From positions 2,294,001 to 2,358,000 of the forward strand of contig NZ_SODF01000001.1 in assembly GCF_004365875.1 (NCBI RefSeq): a DNA stretch of 64,000 bases, written 5' to 3'. The notes under the pieces were generated by a model that did not search any database, was not told the origin of the DNA, and saw nothing but the letters and a program-made list of their open reading frames with translations. This DNA is from Kribbella kalugense (GTDB lineage: Bacteria > Actinomycetota > Actinomycetes > Propionibacteriales > Kribbellaceae). Shown in pieces: positions 35,959 to 45,086 of this stretch. The position numbers and the translations under genes were made by a program. The number at the start of each line of letters is the position of its first letter. Position 1 is the first letter of the stretch.

Positions 35959-36930
35959 TCACCGTGTCTTCTCGGGCGCCGGAGCCGGCCGGCGGGCCAG
36001 GTCGGCGGCGCCGATCAGGCCGGCGTCGTTACCCAGCTCGGCGAGGCTGAAGGAGGCGTGCGGACGGTTCGACTTGGCCGGGAGGTTCTTCTCGAACGCC
36101 AGCTGAGCCGACTTCATCAGCAGCTCCTTCGCCGCGCTCACCCCGCCTCCGATCACGATCTGCGTCGGGTCGAACATCGTCGCGAGGCTCGCCAGCCCCT
36201 CCCCGAGCCAGCGGCCCAGGTCCTCGAGCAACTCCACCGCGCACGGGTCGCCGGCCATCGCGGCCTCGGTGATCATCGGCCCGGTCAGCTCCGCCGGGTC
36301 GGTGATCCCGCAGACGCTGAGCATCTGCACCGCCGCGAGCGAACCCGACTCGGCACCCGCACGCCCCTCGCGCACCAACGCACGCCCGGACGCGTACTGC
36401 TCCAGGCAGCCGCGCGCCCCACACCCGCACCGATGCCCACCGGGTACGACGCGCATGTGGCCGAGCTCGGCCGCGACACCATGAGCGCCACGGAGCAACT
36501 CGCCTTCCACCACGACGCCGCCACCGATCCCGGTGCCGACCGTGATGCAGACCATGTGCTCGACGTCCTTCGCCGCACCGAACGCGAACTCGCCCCAGGC
36601 CGCCGCGTTCGCGTCGTTCTCGACCACCACCGGGATCTTCAGCTTCTCGCCGACCCGCGCCCCGAGCGGCTCGTCGCGCCAGGCCAGGTTCGGCGCGAAC
36701 AGTACGGTCGAGCGGTCCGACGAGACGAACCCGGCGGCACCGATCCCGACCGCCTCCACGTCGTGACCGGCGATCAGCTCGGCTGCCGCGTCGCAGATCG
36801 CCGCCGCGGTCGCGTCGACGTCGTCCGCCGGGGTGTCACGATGCGTGCGGGCCCCGATCACGCCGTCCTCACCGACCACGCCGGCGGCGATCTTCGTACC
36901 GCCGACATCGATGCCGATCGTCAGTCCCAT
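35959..36930 (-). CDS. glkA: ROK-family glucokinase
   Basis: A 323-residue ROK kinase of standard length. LTIGIDVGGTKIAAG, VVENDANAAAWGE, VGTGIGGGVVVEG, HRCGCGARGCLEQYASG (zinc-binding signature) and IVIGGGVSAAKELL are all intact. It makes glucose 6-phosphate and in Streptomyces the equivalent enzyme (GlkA) also takes part in carbon catabolite repression. Directly upstream is a DUF5304 gene overlapping by ten bases, the same order as glkA and SCO2127 in Streptomyces coelicolor, which supports the name. The second ROK gene follows after 58 bases. Confidence 0.93.
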   Translation of the reverse strand: MGLTIGIDVGGTKIAAGVVGEDGVIGARTHRDTPADDVDATAAAICDAAAELIAGHDVEAVGIGAAGFVSSDRSTVLFAPNLAWRDEPLGARVGEKLKIPVVVENDANAAAWGEFAFGAAKDVEHMVCITVGTGIGGGVVVEGELLRGAHGVAAELGHMRVVPGGHRCGCGARGCLEQYASGRALVREGRAGAESGSLAAVQMLSVCGITDPAELTGPMITEAAMAGDPCAVELLEDLGRWLGEGLASLATMFDPTQIVIGGGVSAAKELLMKSAQLAFEKNLPAKSNRPHASFSLAELGNDAGLIGAADLARRPAPAPEKTR

Positions 36931-37304
36931 GGCTCGGGGTCCTCACTCACGTCGATCCGGTCCACCCGGGGCCGGTTCGTTTCCTCGTCTGGTTGCGGGG
37001 ATCGCGGCGCTGCGTCCTCCCGCGACTGCCGGGCCGCGTCCGCCGCGGCCTCCAGCAGAGTTCTCAACGAGCCCAGGACCTGCGCCGCGGCCGTCGACAG
37101 CTGCTCGATCGTCTCCGGGCTGGTGTTCCGCACCCGGTGGATCAACTGGCAGACCGGACACCACACACAGTCCGGCCCCAGCTTGTGCTCATGCTTCTCA
37201 TCCGCAGAGTCCGCAGGCGGAGGCTCGTCCCCAGCGGCGTTCTGCAGTACGGCGAACAGCTTCGCGGCCTCTTCTGCGATCGAACCGACCGGTTCCCTAC
37301 TCAC
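36921..37304 (-). CDS. DUF5304 protein (SCO2127-like)
   Basis: A 127-residue acidic protein. The core is HKLGPDCVWCPVCQLIHRVR, a CxxCxxC-type cluster that could bind zinc, followed by an A/L-rich helix and a disordered acidic tail. It matches the SCO2127 type of protein found beside glkA in Streptomyces, which is reported to influence glucose uptake and glucokinase. It overlaps glkA by ten bases and the ArsA-like gene by four, so the three form one operon. Confidence 0.75.
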   Translation of the reverse strand: MSREPVGSIAEEAAKLFAVLQNAAGDEPPPADSADEKHEHKLGPDCVWCPVCQLIHRVRNTSPETIEQLSTAAAQVLGSLRTLLEAAADAARQSREDAAPRSPQPDEETNRPRVDRIDVSEDPEPWD

Positions 37305-38620
37305 CGGCCGTCCCCGATCGCGGCCTCACGGAGGGCCAGCTGCTCGTGGAACTCGGCCGTCAGGCCCTGCGCCAGCTCCTGCGCGGACTCCAACGGCCCC
37401 GACCCGCTCGGCATCTCCGAAGGCGCCACCGGCCGCGCACTCTCCCGTGGCGCGAAGCGCACCTGCAGCCGCCCTTCGTCGAGCCGCGCACCCGCGACCA
37501 CGCCCCGGGCCAGCGCCGCCGGCAACGGCAGCACCCGCCGGTACGACCCGACGGTGATGATCAGCTCGTCCCCGTGCCGGGCCAGCTCCAGCTCGCTGGC
37601 CGATGCCAAGGGCAACGGCATCGTCAGCGTGTACGTCCGGCCGTCGGTGTCGATGTGCCGATCCACCCACAACGAGGTCTCGTCGGTGGCACGCGCGAAC
37701 GGGTCATCGCCGCCGTACATCTCGACCGCGAACGCGGCCAGCTCCTCGACGCCGACCGGCTCACAGACCCGGTACGGCGACTCCCAGATCGGCAGCGGCC
37801 GGAAAGAGTCCGCGACCTCCTCGAGAATCCCGCGCTGCGCGGCAACCCACTGCCGCCGCCAGGTGTCCGCACCGGCCGCCGGGAAGACCCGGTTGGCTAC
37901 GACACCGTCCACGCGGTACCCGTACAACGAAAGCCTGGTCAGCGACCGCCGCGCCTCCGCGACCACGACCGCCTCCGGCGTCAGCACCAGCCGCACCGAG
38001 GCGTCCGGGCCGGCCAGCAGCGTGCGGATATCGGAGAGGTCGCTCTGCAACCGCCGGAGCGCGTCGAAGACCGTGTCGTCGGGCATCGGGATGCTCGACC
38101 CGCGGTTCAAGAACGGCCGGAAGGTCCGCATCATCTTGCGCTCTGCGTTGAAGATCCGGTCCAGGTACCAGTTCAGTGCCTCGGGCAGCCCCAGCAGCCG
38201 CAGTGTCTCCGCGGTCGGCGCGCAGTCGACGACGATCACGTCCCAGCGACCGGACCGGACGTGGTCGCGGACCTCAAGCAGCGCGAGCACCTCCGCGGCG
38301 CCGGGCAGCACGGTCAGCTCCTCGGCCTCGATCGGGTCGAGACCGACCATGTGCAGCACCGAGCGCAGGTAGTTCTGAATGTCACCCCAGGACCGCTCGA
38401 ACTTGCGCTGGGCGTCGATCTGCTGAACGAACAGCAGGTCGTCGATCTCCGTCGGCTCCTGGCCGACCTCGGAGTCGAACGCGTCCGACAGCGAGTGTGC
38501 GGCGTCCGTCGACAGCACCAGCGTGCGCAGCCCGCGCAGCGCGGCGAGCGTGGCCGTCCCGGCAGCGGAGGTGGTCTTCCCTACGCCGCCCTTACCTGTG
38601 TACAGCAGTACCCGAGTCAC
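37301..38620 (-). CDS. ArsA-like (GET3-type) P-loop ATPase
   Basis: A 439-residue protein. The N-terminal half is an ArsA/SIMIBI-class ATPase with the deviant Walker A GKGGVGKTT at residues 9-17, STDAAHSLSDAF (switch I/A-loop) and VVDCAPTAETLRLLGLP (switch II). The C-terminal about 100 residues form a small Hsp20-like beta domain (YTLTMPLPLASASELELAR, LRVRFA-like strands). No arsenite cysteines or ArsB partner are seen, so arsenic export is not implied. It probably has a chaperone or targeting role. It is linked by overlap to DUF5304 and lies four bases after an SRPBCC gene. Confidence 0.85.
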   Translation of the reverse strand: MTRVLLYTGKGGVGKTTSAAGTATLAALRGLRTLVLSTDAAHSLSDAFDSEVGQEPTEIDDLLFVQQIDAQRKFERSWGDIQNYLRSVLHMVGLDPIEAEELTVLPGAAEVLALLEVRDHVRSGRWDVIVVDCAPTAETLRLLGLPEALNWYLDRIFNAERKMMRTFRPFLNRGSSIPMPDDTVFDALRRLQSDLSDIRTLLAGPDASVRLVLTPEAVVVAEARRSLTRLSLYGYRVDGVVANRVFPAAGADTWRRQWVAAQRGILEEVADSFRPLPIWESPYRVCEPVGVEELAAFAVEMYGGDDPFARATDETSLWVDRHIDTDGRTYTLTMPLPLASASELELARHGDELIITVGSYRRVLPLPAALARGVVAGARLDEGRLQVRFAPRESARPVAPSEMPSGSGPLESAQELAQGLTAEFHEQLALREAAIGDGR

Positions 38621-38624
38621 TGGA

Positions 38625-39056
38625 TCAGGACTCGACGCGCTTCTTGAGGCCCTTCAGGGCGGTGTCGATGATGACCTTCTCGGCCTTCCGCTTCAGCATC
38701 CCGATCATCGGGATCGCCACGTCCACGGCCAAGCGGTACGTCACCTCTGTCCCCTCCGCACCCAGGTCCTTCAACACGTAGGCGCCGTCCATGCCCTTGA
38801 CCATCTTCGCCTCGACCAGCGTCCAGGTCACCTCGTTGCGGGACCAGACGTAGGCCAGCGTGTACTCGTCCGAGATCGCGCCGGCGTCGACCTTGAACCG
38901 CACCTTGTTCGGCCGGCCGGCCTCGTCGGTGGACAGCACCTCGGTCTCGCGCATCGAGTCGGCCCACTCCGGGTATGCCGCGAAATCCGCGATCACCGCC
39001 AGGATTTCCTTGGGGGTCGCGTTCATCTGGATGGTCGAGGTGGTCTGTTCCGCCAT
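38625..39056 (-). CDS. SRPBCC (polyketide cyclase/START-like) protein
   Basis: A 143-residue START-like domain. TIQMNATPKEILAVIADFAAYPEW is the opening helix-grip motif, and KVRFKVDAGAISDEYTLAY forms the sheet. A long C-terminal helix follows (MIGMLKRKAEKVIIDTALKGL). It probably binds a hydrophobic ligand. The ATG at 39056 is set by AGAGGTG upstream. A second SRPBCC-like gene ends four bases before it and the ArsA-like gene begins four bases after it. Confidence 0.88.
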   Translation of the reverse strand: MAEQTTSTIQMNATPKEILAVIADFAAYPEWADSMRETEVLSTDEAGRPNKVRFKVDAGAISDEYTLAYVWSRNEVTWTLVEAKMVKGMDGAYVLKDLGAEGTEVTYRLAVDVAIPMIGMLKRKAEKVIIDTALKGLKKRVES

Positions 39057-39060
39057 CGAT

Positions 39061-39507
39061 TCACCTCTTCGCCGGTCGGGTCTGGTGCACAGGACTGCCA
39101 CTGTCCTCACCGGAGACTATCGCGGGTTCGGATCCGGTACGGCGTTCGCCCGCCGGACGACCCGCTTCGGCTTCGTCCTTGAACCGCCACAGGTGCTCCC
39201 GGTACGCCGCGACGTACCGCTCCTTCAGCCTGGCCAGGGCCTGGCCGCGGACCGCGCGGGCCGGGTCGACACGCAGGTACCAGTGCACGACGACCCCGTC
39301 ACGGACCGGTTCCAACCACCATTCCGCCGTACCGATGGCGGCGCCGGTGACGAGCCATCGGACACCTTCCAGGCCGCGGCGCTCGGACGGGGTCAGGGTG
39401 AGGTCCGGCCACCACTCGCGCCAGAGGGTGTCCGAGCCGAGCCGCTCGGCGACGTAGGCTTGATCCGCAACGACCAAGTCGTCGCAACTGATGTCGAGCA
39501 CTGGCAT
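39061..39507 (-). CDS. SRPBCC-like hypothetical protein
   Basis: A 148-residue protein. DISCDDLVVADQAYVAERL, WREWWPDLTLTP and EWWLEPVRDGVVVHWYLRVD look like a diverged START/SRPBCC domain. The tail after about residue 115 is polar and probably disordered. It is first in the operon that continues with SRPBCC, ArsA-like, DUF5304 and two glucokinases. Function is unknown. Confidence 0.65.
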   Translation of the reverse strand: MPVLDISCDDLVVADQAYVAERLGSDTLWREWWPDLTLTPSERRGLEGVRWLVTGAAIGTAEWWLEPVRDGVVVHWYLRVDPARAVRGQALARLKERYVAAYREHLWRFKDEAEAGRPAGERRTGSEPAIVSGEDSGSPVHQTRPAKR

Positions 39508-39611
39508 AGCTGGACCTAGTTCCGTGGGTCACATAAACCTGGCTACTTGTGGGTAGGTGACTGTAGCGTGCGCCGGAAGTCGACAATTCGTGACCGACTG
39601 AGGAGACGCGG

Positions 39612-41402
39612 ATGCGTGAGTACACCGTTCCTGCTGTGACCGAACCCGCTACTGGGAGCCTGAGCGACCCGGTCTGGGCGAACGCGTCCTCCTATCCTGA
39701 CACTGCTGTGTTCAGCCGGCGGGTAGCGGGCGGTGGCTGGCAGGACGTGACCGCCGCCGAGTTCGCCCAGCAGGTCACCGGCGTCGCGAAGGGCCTGATC
39801 GCGGCCGGTGTGAAGCCTGGCGAGCGGGTCGCCCTGCTCAGCCCGACGCGGTACGAGTGGACCCTGGTCGACTACGCGATCTGGAGCATCGGCGCGGTCA
39901 CCGTGCCGATCTACGAAACCTCCTCGACCTCACAGATCAAGTGGATCCTGACCGACTCCGAGGCAGTCGTCGCCGTCGTCGAGAACGCGACCCACAGCGC
40001 GGTCGTCGAGTCCGCCCGGGCCGAGGCGCCCGCGCTGCAGGAGATCTGGCAGATCGAGGCCGGCGCCGTCGACCAGCTGACCGCGCTCGGCCAGGAGGTC
40101 ACCGACGCCGAGTTCGACAAGCGCCGTACCGCGGTCGGGCCGTCCGACCTGGCCACGCTGATCTACACCTCCGGTACGACGGGACGCCCGAAGGGCTGCA
40201 AGCTCAGCCACTCGAACTTCCTCGACGAACTCAACCCCGCGGTGAAGATCCTCGACGACCTGTTCGACACGAACGGCGCGAGCACTCTGCTGTTCCTGCC
40301 GCTGGCCCACATCTTCGCCCGGATCATCCAGGTCGGCTGCGTGATGCAGCGGGTCAAGGTCGGCCACAGCGCCGACGTGAAGAATCTGGTCGAGGACCTC
40401 GGCGCGTTCAAGCCGACGTTCATCCTGAGCGTGCCACGGGTGTTCGAGAAGGTCTTCAACTCGGCCAGCCAGAAGGCGCACTCCGAGGGCAAGGGCAAGA
40501 TCTTCGACGCCGCCGCGGACACCGCGATCGCGTACTCGCAGGCGCAGGACAAGGGCGGCGCGTCGTTCGGGCTGAAGGCCAAGCACATGCTGTTCGACCG
40601 GCTCGTCTTCAGCAAACTGCGGGCCGTCCTCGGCGGCCGGGTGGCGTACGCCGTGTCCGGCGGAGCTCCCCTGGGTGACAAGCTCGGCCACTTCTTCCGC
40701 GGCATCGGCGCGCCCGTCCTCGAGGGCTACGGCCTGACCGAGACCACCGCCGCGGTCTCGGTGAACCTGCCCGACGACATCCGCATCGGCACCGTCGGCC
40801 GGCCGCTTCCTGGTGTGTCGGTCGGCGTCGCGGAGGACGGCGAGCTGTGTTTCAAGGGTGGCCAGGTGATGCAGGGCTACTGGAAGAACGACGAGGCGAC
40901 CGCGGCCGCGATCGACGCCGACGGCTGGTTCCACACCGGCGACCTGGGCGAGTTCGACGTCGACGGGTTCATCCGGATCACCGGCCGGAAGAAGGAGATC
41001 CTGGTGACGGCCGGCGGCAAGAACGTCGCGCCGACGCTGCTCGAGGACCAGATCCGGCTGCACCCGCTGGTCAGCCAGTGCATGGTGGTCGGCGACGGCA
41101 AGCCGTTCATCGCCGCACTGATCACGATCGACCCGGAGACCATCGTCCCGTGGGCGACCGAGCGCGGGAAGCCGACCGACGTCGCCTCGCTGACCCAGGA
41201 TCCGGATCTGATCGCCGAAGTACAGAAGGCGATCGACGAGGCCAACGCGAGCGTCTCGCACGCCGAGGCAATCAAGAAGTTCTCGATCCTGCCGATCGAC
41301 TGGACCCAGGAAACCGGCGAGCTGTCCCTCAAGCTCTCGCTCCGCCGCCACATCGTGATGGAGAAGTACGGCACCGACGTCGAGGCCCTCTACACCAGGT
41401 GA
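39612..41402 (+). CDS. long-chain fatty acid-CoA ligase (AMP-binding)
   Basis: A 596-residue acyl-CoA synthetase. LIYTSGTTGRPKGCKLSH is the AMP-binding P-loop, LEGYGLTETTA the adenylate motif, GWFHTGDLGEFDVDGFIRITGRKKE the hinge and C-domain start, and VTAGGKNVAP the FadD15-type signature. It activates long-chain fatty acids for beta-oxidation or lipid synthesis. The family usually has a C-terminal catalytic lysine, and IKKFSILP and GELSLKLSL are in the right place. A divergent 104-base spacer separates it from the SRPBCC operon. GAGGAGACGCGG precedes the ATG. Confidence 0.93.
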   Translation: MREYTVPAVTEPATGSLSDPVWANASSYPDTAVFSRRVAGGGWQDVTAAEFAQQVTGVAKGLIAAGVKPGERVALLSPTRYEWTLVDYAIWSIGAVTVPIYETSSTSQIKWILTDSEAVVAVVENATHSAVVESARAEAPALQEIWQIEAGAVDQLTALGQEVTDAEFDKRRTAVGPSDLATLIYTSGTTGRPKGCKLSHSNFLDELNPAVKILDDLFDTNGASTLLFLPLAHIFARIIQVGCVMQRVKVGHSADVKNLVEDLGAFKPTFILSVPRVFEKVFNSASQKAHSEGKGKIFDAAADTAIAYSQAQDKGGASFGLKAKHMLFDRLVFSKLRAVLGGRVAYAVSGGAPLGDKLGHFFRGIGAPVLEGYGLTETTAAVSVNLPDDIRIGTVGRPLPGVSVGVAEDGELCFKGGQVMQGYWKNDEATAAAIDADGWFHTGDLGEFDVDGFIRITGRKKEILVTAGGKNVAPTLLEDQIRLHPLVSQCMVVGDGKPFIAALITIDPETIVPWATERGKPTDVASLTQDPDLIAEVQKAIDEANASVSHAEAIKKFSILPIDWTQETGELSLKLSLRRHIVMEKYGTDVEALYTR

Positions 41403-41494
41403 GTGGCTGACCCCCGGCATCAGCCATTTGGATGATGTTGGAGCGAGCTCGTTGGGCGATGTGGCGGGGGTGCCGGTTCCGCGAGGCTCTAGTC

Positions 41495-42424
41495 ATGATC
41501 ACGAGCAGCGGGACACCGGGCGCACCGGTCGTCGAAGTCAGTAACCTGCGCAAGTCCTACGGGGGCCGGACGGTCGTCGACGACGTGTCCTTCAGCGTCG
41601 GCGAGGGTGAGATCTTCGGGATCCTCGGGCCGAACGGTGCCGGCAAGACCACCACCGTCGAGTCCATCGAGGGCCTGCGGGTCCCGGACAGCGGCCGGAT
41701 CCGGATCGCCGGCCTCGACCCGGTCGCCGACCACGCCGCCGTCACCCAGGTGCTCGGCGCGCAGCTCCAGGAGAGCCGGCTGCAGGACAAGCTCACCGTC
41801 CGCGAGGCGCTCGAGCTGTACTCGGCCTTCTACCCGAACCCGGCCGACTGGCGGGTGCTCGTCGAGCGGCTCGGCCTCACCGACCGGCTGGACGCCCGGT
41901 TCGGCAAACTCAGCGGCGGCCAGCAGCAGCGGCTGTTCATCGCGCTCGCGCTGATCGGCAACCCGCGAGTCGTGGTGCTGGACGAGCTGACCACTGGGCT
42001 CGACCCGCGCGCCCGCCGCGACACCTGGGAGGTCGTCGAGGACGTCCGTGCCCGCGGAGTGACGGTCCTGCTCGTCACCCACTTCATGGAGGAAGCGCAG
42101 CGCCTCTGTGACCGGATCGCTCTGATCGACCAGGGCAAGATCACCGCGCTGGACACCCCGCAGGGGCTGATCAGCCAGGCGTCCGGGTCCACGATCATCT
42201 CGTTCACGCCGTCGGCACCGCTCGACGACACCGACCTGGCGACCCTGCCCGCGCTTGCGTCGGTCGAGCACAAGGACGACCGGCTCATCCTCCGCGGCAC
42301 CGACGACACCGTCACCGCCGTGCTCTCGCTGCTCGCCCGGCACCGCATCACCGCGCATCAGCTCCGCGTCACCGACGCCACGCTGGACGACGCCTTCCTC
42401 GACCTGACTGGAGCCCACCGATGA
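41495..42424 (+). CDS. ABC-2 type exporter, ATP-binding protein
   Basis: A 309-residue ABC ATPase. GPNGAGKTT is Walker A, LSGGQQQRLFIALAL the signature, VVVLDELTTGLDP Walker B, and a switch histidine follows in LLVTHFMEEAQ. The C-terminal about 90 residues are the DrrA-type regulatory tail. It powers the permease encoded next. The ATG at 41495 has no ribosome site, so leaderless translation is possible. The stop overlaps the permease start by four bases. Confidence 0.92.
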   Translation: MITSSGTPGAPVVEVSNLRKSYGGRTVVDDVSFSVGEGEIFGILGPNGAGKTTTVESIEGLRVPDSGRIRIAGLDPVADHAAVTQVLGAQLQESRLQDKLTVREALELYSAFYPNPADWRVLVERLGLTDRLDARFGKLSGGQQQRLFIALALIGNPRVVVLDELTTGLDPRARRDTWEVVEDVRARGVTVLLVTHFMEEAQRLCDRIALIDQGKITALDTPQGLISQASGSTIISFTPSAPLDDTDLATLPALASVEHKDDRLILRGTDDTVTAVLSLLARHRITAHQLRVTDATLDDAFLDLTGAHR

Positions 42425-43197
42425 GCACCGCCGTCCAGACCGCGCCCGAGCGGCACGCCACCCCCTACGCCGCCGTCCTGCGCACCGAGGCGCGTTTGTT
42501 CCGCCGCGAGCCCGGCGCCCTGTTCTGGGTGGTCGCGTTCCCGCAGCTGCTGCTGATCATCCTCGGCAGCATCCCGTCCTTCCGGAAGCCCGACGACGGC
42601 CTCGGCGGCCTCCGGCTGATCGACCTGTACGTCCCCGTCCTGGTACTGATCGCCCTGGTGATGATCGGGCTGCAGACCATGCCCACGGTCATCACCGGGT
42701 ACCGCGAACGCGGCATCCTGCGCCGGATGTCAACAACTCCGGTGAAGCCGTCCGCCCTGCTCGGCGCCCAGTTCGGGCTGAACGGTGCCGCGGCCCTGGT
42801 CTCGGCCCTGATCTGCCTGACGATCGGCCGGCTCGCCTTCGACGTGGCGCTGCCGCGACAGGCGTTCGGCTACGCGCTGGCCCTGCTGCTCACGGCGGCC
42901 GCCGCACTCTCCCTCGGCGCGCTCGTCACCGCGCTGGCCCGGACCGCGAAGGTCGCGCAGGCGATCGGTACCGGGATCTTCTTCCCGAGCATGTTCTGCG
43001 CCGGCCTCTGGATCCCGGTCAAGGCGATGCCCGACCTGATGGCGCACATCGTCGTCCTCACTCCGTTCGGGGCCGCGGCCAGCGCCCTGGACCAGGCCTT
43101 CGCGGGTGCCTGGCCGTCGTGGTCGCACCTCGGCGTACTGGCCGGGTGGGCGGTCGTGCTGTCCGCCGCGGCGGCACGGTGGTTCCGCTGGGAGTAG
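42421..43197 (+). CDS. ABC-2 type exporter, permease
   Basis: A 258-residue ABC-2 permease with six membrane helices. GYRERGILRRMSTTPVKPSALL is the conserved coupling helix region after helix 2, and MFCAGLWIPVKAMPDLMAHIV is the late loop and helix. Together with the preceding ATPase it forms an exporter of the drug, lantibiotic or lipid type. The substrate is unknown. A sensor kinase and response regulator follow in the same operon and probably control its expression. Confidence 0.9.
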   Translation: MSTAVQTAPERHATPYAAVLRTEARLFRREPGALFWVVAFPQLLLIILGSIPSFRKPDDGLGGLRLIDLYVPVLVLIALVMIGLQTMPTVITGYRERGILRRMSTTPVKPSALLGAQFGLNGAAALVSALICLTIGRLAFDVALPRQAFGYALALLLTAAAALSLGALVTALARTAKVAQAIGTGIFFPSMFCAGLWIPVKAMPDLMAHIVVLTPFGAAASALDQAFAGAWPSWSHLGVLAGWAVVLSAAAARWFRWE

Positions 43198-43201
43198 GAC
43201 C

Positions 43202-44458
43202 GTGCTCTTGGCAAGGCAAACTAGTGCCGTGACCACGGCCGACGCGCAGATCGACCGGCGGAAGAAGGCCTTCCGCCGGTGGATGCCGTACGGCCTGCTC
43301 GCGATCGGTACCGCGCTCTCGGCGGCGACTTCGCAGCTCATCACCCCGACCGCGACCAGGCAGGCGCTGGCCGCGGCCGGGGTCGTTGCGGCGGTCGTGC
43401 TCCAGCTGCTGTGGGGCGACCGCACCGAGCGCGGCCCGAGCCGTCTCTCGGCCGGGTACTACGGCGTCCGGTACGCGCTCGGCTTCGGTCTCACGCTGGT
43501 CAACCCGTTCTTCGCCTTCTTCGCCGTGGCCGGGTACTTCGACGTCGAGGAGCTGATCCGCGGCCGTCGCCGGCGCCGGGCCGCGCTGTTCGCCTGCTCG
43601 GTCCCCGTGGCCGGGTCGCAGACCGCCGGCATCCCGGTGGACGGCGGGATGCGCTGGATCGTGTTCGCCGTACTCCTGCTGGGCAACAACGTGATGCTGA
43701 CACTCGTCACCCACTTCGCCGAGCAGGAGGAGCAGCGGTCCCGCGACCGGGCCGACACCATCCTCGAGCTCCAGCAGGCGCACGAGGAGAACGCCGCGCT
43801 GCAGGCCCAGCTCCTGGTCCAGGCCCGCGAGGCGGGCATCGCCGACGAACGCCGCCGGCTGGCCGCGGAGATCCACGACACGATCGCGCAGGGTCTGACC
43901 GGCATCATCGCCCAGCTTCAGGTGGTCGCGAACAGCTCGGACCCGGCGGCCGTCAAGGACCACGTCGACCGCGCGACCGACCTGGCCCGGCACAGCTTGG
44001 GCGAGGCCCGACGCTCGGTGCACAACCTCGCCCCGGTCGGTCTGTCGAACGACGGCCTGCCCGTCGCGCTGCGGAAGGTGGTCGAGCAGTGGGCCGAGCA
44101 GACCGGCGTACGGGCGGAGTTCACAGTAACCGGTACGGCGGAACACCTGCACGGGGAGGTGTCGGCGACCCTCCTGCGCATCACTCAGGAGGCGCTGGCG
44201 AACGTGGCCAAGCACGCGGCCGCGACCCGCGTCGGCGTCACACTCAGCTTCATGGACAGCGAGGTCACCTTGGACGTACGCGACGACGGCAAGGGCTTCG
44301 ACCCGCTGTCGCTTCCGGCCCGCACCCGCACCGGCGGCTTCGGCCTCGACGGCATGCGCGCCCGCGCCGAACGCATCGCCGGATCACTCACCGTCGAGGC
44401 CGAACCAGGCTTCGGTACGGCGGTGTCGGCTCGCGTACCGTTGGTGCTCCATGCCTGA
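43202..44458 (+). CDS. NarL-type sensor histidine kinase
   Basis: A 418-residue sensor kinase. About five membrane helices occupy the first 170 residues, followed by a coiled-coil segment rich in E and Q. The HisKA_3 dimerisation helix has the phosphorylated histidine in ERRRLAAEIHDTIAQGL, and the ATP-binding HATPase_c includes ITQEALANVAKHA, DDGKGFD and GGFGLDGMRARAE. The start is uncertain: GTG 43202 has GGAG seven bases upstream and is chosen, with GTG 43229 as the alternative. It overlaps the response regulator gene by eight bases and follows the ABC exporter. Confidence 0.9.
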   Translation: MLLARQTSAVTTADAQIDRRKKAFRRWMPYGLLAIGTALSAATSQLITPTATRQALAAAGVVAAVVLQLLWGDRTERGPSRLSAGYYGVRYALGFGLTLVNPFFAFFAVAGYFDVEELIRGRRRRRAALFACSVPVAGSQTAGIPVDGGMRWIVFAVLLLGNNVMLTLVTHFAEQEEQRSRDRADTILELQQAHEENAALQAQLLVQAREAGIADERRRLAAEIHDTIAQGLTGIIAQLQVVANSSDPAAVKDHVDRATDLARHSLGEARRSVHNLAPVGLSNDGLPVALRKVVEQWAEQTGVRAEFTVTGTAEHLHGEVSATLLRITQEALANVAKHAAATRVGVTLSFMDSEVTLDVRDDGKGFDPLSLPARTRTGGFGLDGMRARAERIAGSLTVEAEPGFGTAVSARVPLVLHA

Positions 44459-45086
44459 CGACATCTCGCTGATCCTGGTAGACGACCACCCGGTCGTCCG
44501 GAACGGCCTGCGCGGAATGTTCGAGTCGGCACAGGGATTCACGGTGCTCGGCGAAGCCTCGAACGGCGTCGAGGCGGTCGAGCTGGCCGCGGACCTCGAC
44601 CCGGATGTGGTCCTGATGGATCTGCGCATGCCCGGCGGTGGTGGGCTGGACGCGATCACTGAGCTGACGCGTCGCGGCATCCGTTCGAAGGTGCTGGTCC
44701 TGACCACCTGGGACACCGACACCGACACCCTGCCCGCAATCGAGGCCGGCGCCACCGGTTACCTGCTCAAGGACGCGCCGCAGGACGAGTTGTTCAACGC
44801 CGTCCGCCAGGCAGCCGAGGGTCGCACGGTCCTCTCCCCCGCCGTCGCTTCCCGATTGGTCTCGGCGGTCCGCACACCGGCACCGAGTCCGCTGGCCGCG
44901 CGCGAACGGCAAGTCCTGGAGCTGGTCGCGAAGGGTACGCCGAACCGGGACATCGCCCGCGAACTGTTCATCAGCGAAGCCACCGTGAAGACCCACCTCA
45001 GCCACGTCTTCACCAAGCTCGGCGTCACCGATCGGGCAGCCGCCGTAGCCAAAGGCTACGAACAAGGCATCCTCGGCCGCGACTAA
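44451..45086 (+). CDS. NarL/FixJ-family response regulator
   Basis: A 211-residue response regulator. The receiver domain has LVDDHPVVRNGLRG (acidic pair), the phosphorylated aspartate in VVLMDLRMPGG, and the lysine in GYLLKDAP. The LuxR-type HTH reads LAARERQVLELVAKGTPNRD and then EATVKTHLSHVFTKLGV. It is the partner of the overlapping sensor kinase and probably regulates the ABC exporter upstream. A long hairpin element begins 46 bases after its stop. Confidence 0.93.
   Translation: MPDDISLILVDDHPVVRNGLRGMFESAQGFTVLGEASNGVEAVELAADLDPDVVLMDLRMPGGGGLDAITELTRRGIRSKVLVLTTWDTDTDTLPAIEAGATGYLLKDAPQDELFNAVRQAAEGRTVLSPAVASRLVSAVRTPAPSPLAARERQVLELVAKGTPNRDIARELFISEATVKTHLSHVFTKLGVTDRAAAVAKGYEQGILGRD

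Noticed and set aside
37301..38620. Arsenic resistance from the ArsA-like gene
   Set aside because: No ArsB, ArsR or ArsC gene is adjacent and the metal-site cysteines are not seen; the gene order fits the actinobacterial housekeeping version.
38625..39507. The two SRPBCC genes as polyketide cyclases
   Set aside because: There is no polyketide synthase nearby and the gene order matches a conserved primary-metabolism neighbourhood.
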